From the NCBI GenBank assembly GCA_019914995.1, contig CM034126.1, positions 6,329,001-6,393,000 on the forward strand: 64,000 nucleotides of DNA, read 5' to 3'. Origin of the DNA: Acanthochlamys bracteata (Eukaryota > Streptophyta > Magnoliopsida > Pandanales > Velloziaceae). Positions 1 to 10,519 of this stretch are shown in pieces. Both the position numbers and the translations under genes were made by a program. Position 1 is the stretch's first letter. Every line of letters starts with the position of its first letter. The notes under the pieces are model-generated. The model was not told where the DNA came from. It saw only the letters and a list, made by a program, of their open reading frames with translations, and made no database searches.

Positions 1-1622
1 GTTGCAGAAAAACCTGTAGTCTGTGCGACTAGTTTTCAAGGGTCTGTACTTTGTTCCAAACTGCATTCATATTAACTAACTACTACTGTCACTGCTGTTG
101 CCACTGCCTACTGCTCCTACTACAAACTACTATTTGTCAGTTATTGATGCTCTTGTTGCTTCGTTGGTTGATGAATGTGTTGCAGCTATTATTGTTTTTA
201 CTGTTACTGCTGCAAGTGCTAAATACTACGTTTCTACTTATTATGCGAGGCTTACTGAATGTTGTGAGATAAGCTACTTTGGATTGATGAGTTTTGCAAG
301 GTTGATTAAGTTGAAGGTTTAACATTCTTCGATTTGATGAAGGAAAAGAGGTAGTGGTGCTGATGTGCTTCTTTACAGAAAATTCGTTCGAATAGAGTGA
401 CAGTTTCCAACTATCTCTGCTGGATCAATTTTTCCAAATTCATTTTTGAGGTTAACCGTAACTATTCACCCGTTTATGAGGTATTTTGTTGTAACGAGTT
501 TTGGTATTATATAAACTGATTGGTCGGGTCATGTCATTACCCGTCTCCAAGGACGCTAGCGTTATCTGGCCAAAAAAAACAAGAAAAGAAAAAGAATGAT
601 CTCGTAAGTGGCTGTATTCCAAGTTCGGTTGGCATTGGCCATACTCATCTTGCGAAAATGTGTTCCATGGGTTTGATCAATGAGAACAAATGCTTCCACT
701 CCAACACCTGATCAAGCACATTTGACCCAAAATACTTGGTAGAGAAAATTCATTTAATACTTTTGCATCTCCGTTGTTTCTTATCTGACATTAAAATTAC
801 TAGTACGTTTTTCTATTAAATCAGAAGTCTATGATCTGTTTTATGTTCGATAGAATCTACTTTTGTCGAGCGAGCGGATGGGACAACAGGATATTAATAG
901 CATAGGATGCAGTGCGCGCTTTCATTTATGCTGGTGTTGTGGAGCCTTTCAGCCAGGGAGCCTCTCAGGGTGTGTGCAAGTCAGAAACGTGCGGATGAAT
1001 CAAATGCTTGTTGCATTCATTCATTCAAAAATCCCAAGACCAAACATTCATTTATGACGGGAGCCATTTCAATGCATGATCTCATTTCCCCTCATTCAAG
1101 CAAGCAAGCAAAACGACTCAGAAACCATGTCTCTTTTCATGAGACTGACAATCCACAACCAAGCCAACAACACCTTACAGATTCTGCTTCTTTATTTTCA
1201 TTTTTCCTCTGCAGAATCCAACCCTTATTGGGTCCCCACTTTTTCTATTTATTATTTATTGAAAAAGAAGAAGAACTATACTGTGAAACAAGCATAGCAA
1301 TAAATCCCTCAATATGAGTTCTCGTGAAGAGCCTTTGATATATTGATGAGTTTCCCTTCAGTTCTCCACACTCTCCTTGAGCTTCTTCCTGCTGCTGCTG
1401 CTCCTGCTGTTGCTGCAGCGCTTCCCTTCATTTGTGTGGTTTGAACCCGTGATGCGCCAAAGAAGAGCCTTTGATCAATCAACCACTGAAGTTAATTCTC
1501 CTCTTCAGCAATGCATGATCACCAGCTCCCTTTACTTCCTTCAAATACCTGCTCAGTTCTTCACCCATGATCCCACCAATATTCCATCTCATCACTAGAT
1601 TCACCAAGTTGTTAGTTAATCC
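1..1622. other. Upstream flank of the subtilase gene, no gene seen
   Basis: I see no supportable coding region here; the short open frames lack family signatures and overlap one another. A CTG-rich microsatellite-like stretch lies around 1390-1416, in what is probably the promoter or 5' leader of the protease gene. A TATATAA-like string occurs near 506-515, but it is more than 1 kb from the start codon, so I do not call it a promoter. Confidence 0.5.
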
Positions 1623-3974
1623 ATGGCGTCTACTACTACAAGTGATTATTGGAGAATGTCGCAGTACTACAAGTTCTTTAGCTGCTTCTTTTTCATGGCT
1701 TCATGGTGTTATGTTGCAGAAGCTCAAGTATTGCAAACATATATTGTCCATCTCCACGCTCATGAGATGGGGAACACTTTGTACACGAGCAAGCTTCAAT
1801 GGCATCTCTCCTTCTTGGAGAGAACGGTTCTCTTAGAAGACAATGCAACATCCCGGTTGCTGTACTCGTACGATACGGCACTTGAAGGGTTCGCTGCGCA
1901 GCTAACAGAAAATGAAGCAGAGGAGTTGCGGAGCTTGCCTGCTGTTGCAGCTGTTCGGCCTGACCGACGACTAGAGCTTCACACAACCTACTCTTACAAG
2001 TTTTTCGGGATGGATTCTGTGCACGGTGGAGCATGGACCCGGTCAGGGTATGGCAGAGGGGCCATCATTGGAGTGCTCGACACGGGTGTCTGGCCAGAGA
2101 GCCCCAGCTTCAGTGACAGAGGCATGCTGCCACCGCCACCACGGTGGAAGGGTGTTTGCCAGGAGGGACAGGGCTTCAATGCCTCGAATTGCAATCGGAA
2201 GCTTATTGGGGCCAGGTTTTATTCCAAGGGCCATCATTCTTCGCCTTGGACTCCACCGTCATCTTCCATTTCAGAATATATATCACCGAGGGATGCACAC
2301 GGGCACGGCACGCATACAATGTCTACAGCAGCTGGAGCTGCAGTGCCTGGAGCGAATGTTCTCGGGCTTGCAGCAGGAGAAGCCCGTGGAATGGCCCCTG
2401 GGGCGCACGTTGCTATCTACAAAGTCTGCTGGTTCAACGGTTGCTATAGCTCCGACATTCTTGCAGCAATGGACGATGCTATCCGTGATGGAGTCGACGT
2501 GCTCTCGCTCTCCCTCGGTGGCTTCCCCGTTCCCATATTTGAAGATTCCATCGCAATCGGAAGCTTCCGTGCGGCATCTCACGGGATCACCGTCGTGTGC
2601 GCTGCAGGCAACAATGGGCCGGCTCCTAGCTCTGTAGCCAATGAAGCCCCGTGGATAACCACCGTCGGTGCCAGCACACTTGATCGCCGTTTCCCAGCGG
2701 TCCTTCGTCTAGGCAATGGTCAAGTTCTCTACGGCGAGTCAATGTACCCGGGCAATCGTTTCTCAAATAAAGGTGGGAAGCTTGAGCTGGTCTATGAGTC
2801 AGGAAAAAACAGGGGTTCGGAGTTCTGCTACAGGGGCTCTCTCAATAAAGCCGTAGTTGGAGGAAAGATGGTTGTCTGCGACCGTGGGACTAACGGCAGG
2901 GCGGAGAAAGGCGAAGTAGTTAGAGAAGCAGGAGGTGCAGGGATGGTTCTCGCAAATGCGGAGATCAATCGGGAAGAAGACTCCGTTGATGTCCATGTTC
3001 TCCCTGCAACCCTTATCGGCTACGAGGAAGCAATACAGTTGAAGCAATACATCAACTCAACTAGAAGTCCTGTGGCTAGACTGGTGTACGGCGGGACAAG
3101 AATTGGCCGGGCGCGTGCACCAGCGGTTGCCTTATTTTCTTCACGAGGGCCAAGCTTCACCAATCCATCCATCTTGAAGCCTGATATAACCGCGCCAGGT
3201 GTTAACATCATCGCCGCATGGCCTGCAAATCTCGGGCCATCAGGTTTACCAGAAGACACGAGGAGGTCGGAATTCAGCGTTCTCTCAGGCACATCCATGG
3301 CGTGCCCGCACGTTAGCGGGATTGCGGCATTAATACGATCTGCCCATCCTACATGGAGCCCTGCTGCAATCAAGTCTGCCATCATGACAACTGCTGATAC
3401 AGTTGATCACTACGGAAAACCAATACTGGATGGTTCAGAGCCCGCTGGAGCGTTTGCCATGGGCGCTGGACATATTAACCCAAACAAGGCACTAGACCCA
3501 GGGCTTATCTATGATATAAAGCCCGACCAGTACATAACACATCTCTGCACTCTGGGTTACACACAGTCGGAGATCTACACCGTAACGCATAGCAACATCA
3601 GCTGTCGTGATTTACTGCAAAAGAACAAGGGCTTCAGTCTCAACTACCCTTCCCTCTCTGTCATCTTCAAGCATGGCAGAACAAGCACAGTGATGTCAAG
3701 AAGGCTCACAAATGTCGGCTCACCATATTCGACGTACACCCTTCAAGTAAGCGCTCCGAGAGGAGTCACAGTGAAGGTGTCGCCGAAGATTTTGGTGTTT
3801 AAAAGAGTTGGTGAAGTGAAGGAGTACAGAGTTTGGTTCACGTCCAAGAAGAGAGTCATGAAACAGAGCAGCTATGCTGAAGGCCATCTCATATGGTTGC
3901 ATAGTCATGAAGATAAGTACAGAGTACGAAGCCCGTTATCGGTGACCTGGGCAGCAGAGGAGCCTCTCAAGTAG
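1623..3974 (+). CDS. SBT1.2 (SDD1-like): Subtilisin-like serine protease, SBT1.2/SDD1-like, intronless
   Basis: This 783-residue protein is a secreted plant subtilase (peptidase S8). In order it shows a hydrophobic signal peptide ending near residue 34 (AEA/Q), an I9 propeptide (about 38-120), the catalytic domain with a PA insert, and a C-terminal fibronectin-III-like domain containing RRLTNVGSPYSTY. Catalytic residues are Asp153 (VLDTGVWPES), His228 (GHGTH), oxyanion Asn330 (AAGNNGP) and Ser558 (GTSMACPHVSG). The stretches KVCWFNGCYSSDILAA and LSLSLGGFP, and the lack of introns, match Arabidopsis SDD1 (SBT1.2) as I remember it. That enzyme acts in the apoplast and limits stomatal density through the TMM/ERECTA pathway. 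The first ATG gives the signal peptide directly; a second in-frame Met at residue 12 would also leave one. Residue 233 is Met (HGTHTM) where Ala is usual. Family is certain; the SDD1 function is inferred from similarity. Confidence 0.95.
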   Translation: MASTTTSDYWRMSQYYKFFSCFFFMASWCYVAEAQVLQTYIVHLHAHEMGNTLYTSKLQWHLSFLERTVLLEDNATSRLLYSYDTALEGFAAQLTENEAEELRSLPAVAAVRPDRRLELHTTYSYKFFGMDSVHGGAWTRSGYGRGAIIGVLDTGVWPESPSFSDRGMLPPPPRWKGVCQEGQGFNASNCNRKLIGARFYSKGHHSSPWTPPSSSISEYISPRDAHGHGTHTMSTAAGAAVPGANVLGLAAGEARGMAPGAHVAIYKVCWFNGCYSSDILAAMDDAIRDGVDVLSLSLGGFPVPIFEDSIAIGSFRAASHGITVVCAAGNNGPAPSSVANEAPWITTVGASTLDRRFPAVLRLGNGQVLYGESMYPGNRFSNKGGKLELVYESGKNRGSEFCYRGSLNKAVVGGKMVVCDRGTNGRAEKGEVVREAGGAGMVLANAEINREEDSVDVHVLPATLIGYEEAIQLKQYINSTRSPVARLVYGGTRIGRARAPAVALFSSRGPSFTNPSILKPDITAPGVNIIAAWPANLGPSGLPEDTRRSEFSVLSGTSMACPHVSGIAALIRSAHPTWSPAAIKSAIMTTADTVDHYGKPILDGSEPAGAFAMGAGHINPNKALDPGLIYDIKPDQYITHLCTLGYTQSEIYTVTHSNISCRDLLQKNKGFSLNYPSLSVIFKHGRTSTVMSRRLTNVGSPYSTYTLQVSAPRGVTVKVSPKILVFKRVGEVKEYRVWFTSKKRVMKQSSYAEGHLIWLHSHEDKYRVRSPLSVTWAAEEPLK

Positions 3975-5221
3975 ATTTTAACAAATCTCTACTCTGAGAA
4001 TTTGTATCAGATGATGCATTTCAGTAGGATAGAAGGTAGATAGACAGAAGTAGGAAAATTGCTACTTTATCGATGGATAAAGAAGAATTATGATTTGTAT
4101 TTCGAAAGGATATAAAGATGCAGTGACTAAATGTCAGCAAGAAGATTAATTGTTGAACAAACAATAAAGATGCAATGGGTCTCTGTTTCATATAGCAACA
4201 CGGACTAACTGTTCAAAAACATCCTGTTTCTTAGTTCAATTGGAAACAGGTTGAATTTCAGAAGAAACACTTATATTATTAGCAGATGACACTTCCAATT
4301 GAATGAACCTTTCTGCAGGTACATAAGGACCACAGGCATCAATTCTCCATGAACATCTCCACGTAAGACCTTTTTTTTGTTCTAATACAAAAATGTCAGG
4401 GTATCACTAGACAAAATTTCTCCAGTGATACAATCATCAAGGTTAGGAAGAGAAATGAGGAAAACTCATTTCTTAGTGAATTGTAAACCATTTGCATTGG
4501 CGTACCTCTCCATAAACCTCATAAATCTATCCCATTCTCTTGGATTACGCATCATGTATTTGCTTCTATACTAGCAGGCTTCCTCTCCAAAACACCATTG
4601 GTGCCGTCTCTGGATTTGGTCAGCTTCACGTCTGGCACACTTTATTCATTGGTCCCTTGAATAAACTGAATTGCTGGTTTCACCATTACTCACAGCCCCA
4701 CAAAAAAAAAGTACATCTAAGTGTTAGATTTAGGTATGCCATTCACCCGCCGTCAAAATGTCGTCGTCGAAGTTTAATATCAACACCATCATTCACCACT
4801 ACACAGAAGTTGTTGTCTTTCAAAATAATGAATATAGCAATCAAATCAAATAAAATCAGAAATATTAGTTAGTAATAGAGATATGTCTCAATTTAAAGTC
4901 TTGAAGTAACTGCATCAAAGGATATCTAGTTGTATTACACTGTATTCCATAATTCTTGAAAAATTCTTCAAGATAAACTAGAAGAAAGGGGAAGCAAACA
5001 GGAAGAGAAGATGAGCATACGAGGAACTAATTGGTGTTTGCAAGGATAGCTTGAAATGGGAGAGGATAGAACAAGTGAGTGCACAGCAGCCATTAATTAA
5101 TCCTCTTGAGCAAGAGTGTAATGAACAAACAATCAGAAATTACTGAGACTTTGTCGTTGTGGGAAGAAAAAAAAAAGAGAAGTCAGAAATGAATACGGGA
5201 ATGATATCAGTTTTATGCGTT
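3975..5221. other. 3' flank of the subtilase gene, nothing recognised
   Basis: It begins with the probable 3' UTR of the protease gene. I found no coding signature on either strand that I could defend. Short open frames (for example 4540-4872) show no family motif. Confidence 0.4.
4163..4168 (+). terminator. Candidate polyadenylation signal of the subtilase gene
   Basis: An AATAAA hexamer lies about 190 bp after the stop codon in AT-rich sequence, the expected place for a plant near-upstream element. Plant polyadenylation signals are loose, so this is a candidate only. Confidence 0.35.
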
Positions 5222-5415
5222 CCTAGCGTTTGAAAGTATTTTTAAAATAAATTTTTTTTAAATTGAAAATGTTTTTATTTTTTAAAATAAATAATAAAAA
5301 ATTTGTATAAATTTTTTTTATATTTTTAAAATTTTAAATAAATTATTTAAATATTTATAAAATTATATTAAATTTAAAAATTTAAAAATTATTTTTCGAA
5401 AAAGGTCAGCGAAAG
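5222..5415. repeat. AT-rich MITE-like repeat, class 1
   Basis: An almost pure A/T core is built of short runs such as TTTTTAAAATAAA, flanked by a GCGTTTGAAAG-like end. Similar blocks recur at 7788-8033, 15501-15756, 16411-16645 and 56621-56833, each with CAAACG or CGTTTG near its limits. This points to a dispersed miniature element family. Limits are approximate and I see no target-site duplication here. Confidence 0.4.
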
Positions 5416-7499
5416 GATGGATGGCCAATGTACAACCTTAACCCATTTACAGAATATTTAATATATAATACAATTGAAGTACATAGGTGGATAAGATGTC
5501 TCTGTATACAAGTGAGAGATGAATATTTTTCACTTGATAGAGTTGCAGTAACGCCTTGTTCTTTTTGTTTTTAAATTTTTTTAAATGAATTTAAAATTTA
5601 ATTATTATAAAAAATAAATTTTAGAACTGAATTTTTTTAATATTTTTACTCATTATTAAAACTAGTTTGACAATGAACTTTTAATTTTTAAAAATAAAAT
5701 AAAACTGAGTTATAATTTATACGTACTTAATATTTTACTCGATGCAATGTCATAGACCAGTTTAGAATGAAAAGCGCAAATAAACTGTAATTTTCCAAGA
5801 ATGAGAGATGAATTAGAGAAAGAACATTAGTACTTTGATTCACATATGTAATTCAACATAAAGTAAATAACAGATTAAAATAGTTTATTTTTAAACAGGG
5901 AAGCCGATTAGGGTGCGGATTGACGTGCAAAATATTATTAAATAAAGAAACTCATAAGTCATAAGAATACACAAAAACTTTTGGATTCTTTTATATAAAT
6001 AGCCCACATCGACCCTCTTTGTGTCTAATGGCCGTCTTTTCAAAAATATGTCTTTTAGTTATTTTATTATTTCAAATGATCAAAACACTCGCATATATTT
6101 TCTAAATTGTTAGTATTTTTTTGCTCAATCTATTTATAAACACACTTCAAAAAAAATTTCCAGTTCAAACACTACACCTAGCACTCAACCGTCAGTCAAT
6201 TTTCGAGTTTGAATTTCTCGACGATTCTTAGACCAATAATAATAGTTTTATTAGGTACGAAGAAATGTCTTTATAGTTTTCTTCGTTTATATTAATGATA
6301 TAATTGTTGTATATGATTTTTAATGAAATATTGAGGATTCATGATAGTAAAAAATAGAAATTTATTTAAAATAAAGAAAAGAAGCAAAACAATATCTCGT
6401 ACGATGACTAAAAAAAAATTAACAAAAATTGCACAAAGGAAAAAACCATGTTGTACATCACTTTACAATTCCTCCGTAACTAAGTGGACTTTTGTCAGAA
6501 TATTTTATCAATATTTTTTTAAATTTTAATTATATATTTTATAAATAAATAATAGTTTATTTAAAAATTTAAAAATAAAAAAATTTATATAATAAAATTT
6601 TTTTATTATATATTTTTATTATTTTTAAAATAAAAAATATAATTTATTTTTCAAAAATTAAAAATATTTTTTATTTTAAAAAAATTTTATTTTATAAATA
6701 CTTAATTTTATCTAAGTCTAATACTCCGACTTCCTTGAAAAAATCGGCAGGTTCTAAGAACGCACACAAAGTTTCACACAAATAGTCGCACAAAGCTGTA
6801 GCACTAGGTCGTGCAAAATGGTAACAGTGAGCGCACGTAGAGTTGTTCGAATTTTTTTTTGGTTTTGGTTTTCATGTGTTCTTACTTTAGCCTTATTAGA
6901 TTTTAAGTCAGGTGATATTTAGAAGTGCAGACAGCAACCCAAGAGATTTTTTCATGATAGAAGTTAAAAGAAGATCTAAAAACTATATATTGAAGGTTAA
7001 GCATAATGAGAATAATTAATTATAAAGATTTTTCTGCAAACCATATTCAATATTATTATGTTTTATTATCGTATTCTTCCGACCGTTTAACACAAAGTAA
7101 TGAGAACTTCAAATATGGCTAGTTCAATTTTTTAGAAGTTCCATTTAATCCTTAACCTTCAAACCTTCATTTTTCAAATAGCTTCAACATGTTATACTTG
7201 TAAATAAGGGTCGAGGAGAGATATAAAATGAACGAAAAATGATTCCAAAGATGGTTGAAGAGTGATGTAGAGAGATTGAAAAGAAATATACAATATTATT
7301 TTGGATGAAGTAGAAAAAAATAAGAATTAAGAAACATTAAAAATTTTTGGTAAAAATAATTATTGTACACATTTAAAAAAGTACAATTAAAATACATTTT
7401 TATAATAAAAATTATTTAATAAAAGAATCCTAATGTTTCCTACATTTCTACAAGTTATCCAAAAGAGTCAAACTATGTAAAGGTGGAGAACATGCATAC
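5416..7499. other. AT-rich spacer, no gene
   Basis: Non-coding, very AT-rich. The block around 6500-6720 resembles the class 1 AT-rich repeats in inverted orientation. No coding or RNA gene signature was found. Confidence 0.4.
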
Positions 7500-7735
7500 T
7501 TTGGACGTATTTATTTATTACTTTAAATTTTTTTAAATTTATTTTTAATGTCAAAAAATAAGAAATTTTAAAATAATTATTTTATCAAAAATTTTATTTT
7601 TTTAAATTTAATTTTAAATTTACTATTAATAAAAAATTAATATATAAATTTATATTTTATTAAATATTTTCATTTTTAATTTAAATTTTTTAATTTATTT
7701 TTATAAAACTAAATTTAGCTAAAAATAAACACATC
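7500..7735. repeat. AT-rich MITE-like repeat, class 2
   Basis: The A/T core has the order TTTTTAAATTTATTTTTAAT, then TATTAAATATTTT, and ends in ATAAACACATCC. The same order and a TAAACACGCCC-like end occur at 17005-17276, and inverted starts (GGGCGTG(T/C)TTA) occur at 32094 and 56366. It appears to be a small terminal-inverted-repeat family. Confidence 0.4.
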
Positions 7736-7787
7736 CTTTTTTCCTTTCCTTCGTTCCCGTACAACCGAAAAATTTTCATCTGATTTC

Positions 7788-8033
7788 GGAAGTGTTTGAA
7801 AATATTTATAAAATAAAATTTTTTTGAAATAAAAAATATTTTTATTTTTTAAGAAACAAGTTTTATTTTTTTACTTAAAAAAAATATAATAAAAAAACTC
7901 ACTCCATTACAATTTTTTTATATTTTTTAAAATTTTAAATAAATTTTTTACATATTTATAAAATATATATTAAAAAATTATAAAATAAAAAAAAGTTGAA
8001 AAACAACGATTTTATACGCTGCTCCAAACGCGC
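7788..8033. repeat. AT-rich MITE-like repeat, class 1
   Basis: It starts AGTGTTTGAAAATATTTATA and ends CTGCTCCAAACGCGC. Both the core and the CAAACGC end match the block at 15501-15756, which starts AGTGTTTGG and ends GCTAAACGCAGC. Inverted GTGTTTG/CAAACGC ends suggest a MITE. Confidence 0.45.
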
Positions 8034-8501
8034 TCGGTCTTTCCCCTCCTTACTCGTGTTTTGATAGCTCACTTTTTTTCTTAAAACTTACTTTTACTAT
8101 AAAAATTAATATAAAAAGTTAATTTAATTTATTTTCTATGAAAAGAAGATTAAATTATTTTTAGTTGTATTATTCATAATAACTAATTTTTTAATAATTA
8201 ATTATTTAATAATGACTTTCGGTCTATAAAAACACATTAGTGAACATGGCAAATACATTAGAAAAAATTTCATTCTCCAAAATCTCAACAAGAAAGAAAG
8301 GACAAGACTCCATAGATTATTATTCAAGAAATTAGAAAAAAACAGAAATATAAAAAGATTCTATCAACGTTACTGTCTCTCTCTCCACAGATTTCTTGAG
8401 GGGTTTTTTGCCGAGTTTTAACAGCGTCATCAGCAACAAAAGAAGAAGAAGAAGGAGCTCTGTAAACTGCATTGTGTTGGTCTCTGTTTACAGGAATACA
8501 A

Positions 8502-9432
8502 CGCCCCGTTTGAACGCACCGGAAATTTTGTGCTTTTTAATAAAGCTATTTTAAAATACTATACGTGGCTGTAAAATTTTTATTATAAAAACAACTTTAC
8601 ACTAAAAAGTATTTAAATAAATTATTACTGTATCGTACTTTTTAATACTGAAATTTGATAAAATGCTTAGCTAAATTTATACTTATTTTTATATAAAGTA
8701 TAAAATAATTAAAATGACCCTAAATATATAATAATTAATATATTATAAAATATTTAATTCTTTTTTATATATTATTTATTTTTTAAATTTAATAAATTTG
8801 TTATGTAAAAATTATATAAATAATTATTTGTATCAATATTTATAAATTTATTAACAAATTATATTATTAATATCAATCAATAGATAATTTGAATAATATT
8901 GATTATATAATAATTATTATAATATTAAATTTGAATCTTTTGAATTTATTATAATTGATATATTATGAAAATTTTAATTCTTTTTGATATATTATTTATT
9001 TTGAAAATTTAATAAATTTATCATGTAAAGTTAATTACTTGTATCAATATTTATAAATTTATTAACAAATTTATATTATTGATATCAATCAATAATTAAT
9101 TTGAATAATATTAATTATATAACTATTATTATAATATTAACTTGAAAAATATATTTAAATAATTATTAAATTTTTTTTATATTATTTAAATAATTAATAT
9201 AATGTGATAATTTTATAAATTTATTATGAATAATATAGTTATTTCATAAAAAGAGAAAAAAAGCAGCCGCATACTTTTTTTTTCCTAAAAGCATCTTTGA
9301 GATGCTTTTCAAATAACACCGTTGAAAGCACTCTAAAACAACTTAAAGCTGCAATACTCAAATGCTCCAAATTCTATTTTGTGCTTTTTTTGAACTTTTT
9401 TAAGCCCAAAAAAAGCACAGCCAAACAGAGCG
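8502..9432. mobile_element. Non-autonomous hAT-like element, about 0.93 kb
   Basis: The ends form short inverted repeats: CGCCCCGTTTG on the left and CCAAACAGAGCG on the right (its reverse complement is CGCTCTGTTTGG). A second inner pair, TTTTGTGCTTTTT near the left end and AAAAAAAGCACAG near the right, supports a terminal inverted structure. GCCCTGTTTGG-type ends are common in plant hAT-like MITEs. The interior is AT-rich with no coding capacity and includes a tandem duplication. I could not find an exact 8-bp target-site duplication, so the class is inferred. Confidence 0.5.
8720..9150. repeat. Imperfect tandem duplication, unit about 211 bp, inside the hAT-like element
   Basis: The phrase TATCAATATTTATAAATTTA occurs at 8831 and again at 9042. 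Surrounding phrases (TTTAATAAATTT, TATCAATCAATA, TTGAATAATATT) recur in the same order at about the same offset. The two copies have diverged by substitutions and small indels. Confidence 0.7.
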
Positions 9433-10519
9433 AACAACTATATGGATACATATTTTAAATCTTTTTTGGCGTTATGATAACGTACTGCTTGATGGTGTGC
9501 CAGTTGAAGTTCTTCTGTCATATTTTTGTGCTTGGTTTGATTCTGCTAACTGATGAACGTATCAGTTCCTGGCTACTACAATTTTGGGATGACTTTCATT
9601 AACATTAATTCATCTTTTCTTTTCTTCGAATGTTGTGATTCTTTGTTACTGGTTTGTATTGCTTTTTATGTTTTTATATGTTTGTCGTTCTTTGAAAACT
9701 GCCTTCTTTTAAGAGGGAGAAGTGGGTAGGTGGTACTGTTTCATTGCTTCAATAATTCAAATTTGGATTCGAAGAATACACAATTACATGCTTCATCAAA
9801 AGGCAGGATACAAGTCGAATAAGTTCACATTTTTTATCAGCATATTTATAATTCATAATTCATAATTCTTCATATCTATCAGTAAATTAGATTTAGAAGA
9901 CTTCTTAATCAAAACTAACTAGAGAGTACGCATAAAATGTATGTAATATAAAAAATACATATATCATATCTCATATATATGGAAAAAAATAGAGACATTT
10001 TTTTTTAGAAACTAAAACTTTTGAGTATATATATACAAAAATAATACAACATATATATTTTTAAATTTTTTTACTTTCTGTCATCTTGATTAAGTGATCG
10101 GATGGAAATAAATTCGTGATTCGATTGAGCTAAAATTTTATAGGTATATTTCTAACCTATAATTTTTTATATCCAACGGTAAATATTTAATTTGGACCGA
10201 CTATAAATCGAAAAAAGAGTGTCCGAAAGTGCCCCTATTTTTTGTCTCTATATATATATATAGATAATTTTTAAAACTAAAACAAGTGAAGTCAATGTTC
10301 TAAAAAAAAAACCAACCATAAGCTCTTCCTCATAAAAAATATTTTATTTTAATCAATTCCAAACGACTACTTATTTGGACTTGCATCTACGGCACTGACC
10401 ACAATAGGTAGAACCAGAATGATGACTCTTTCACCCAATGTATCGAATCACAAATATATAAAAATATATATAGTAATATTAGGAAGAGCTAGAAGAGGAT
10501 TTAATACTTTTGTAGCGAT
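9433..10519. other. Spacer and 3' flank of the GDSL lipase gene
   Basis: AT-rich, no coding signature. The part next to 10519 is expected to include the 3' UTR of the lipase gene, which reads leftward. Confidence 0.4.

Noticed and set aside
1693-3385. Several open frames of 60-203 codons on both strands inside the subtilase gene
   Set aside because: They are other-frame shadows of the GC-richer coding sequence and have no motif of their own.
4320-4370. Minus-strand string resembling copia integrase (VHGEL...)
   Set aside because: Only a few residues match and neither flank continues the domain.
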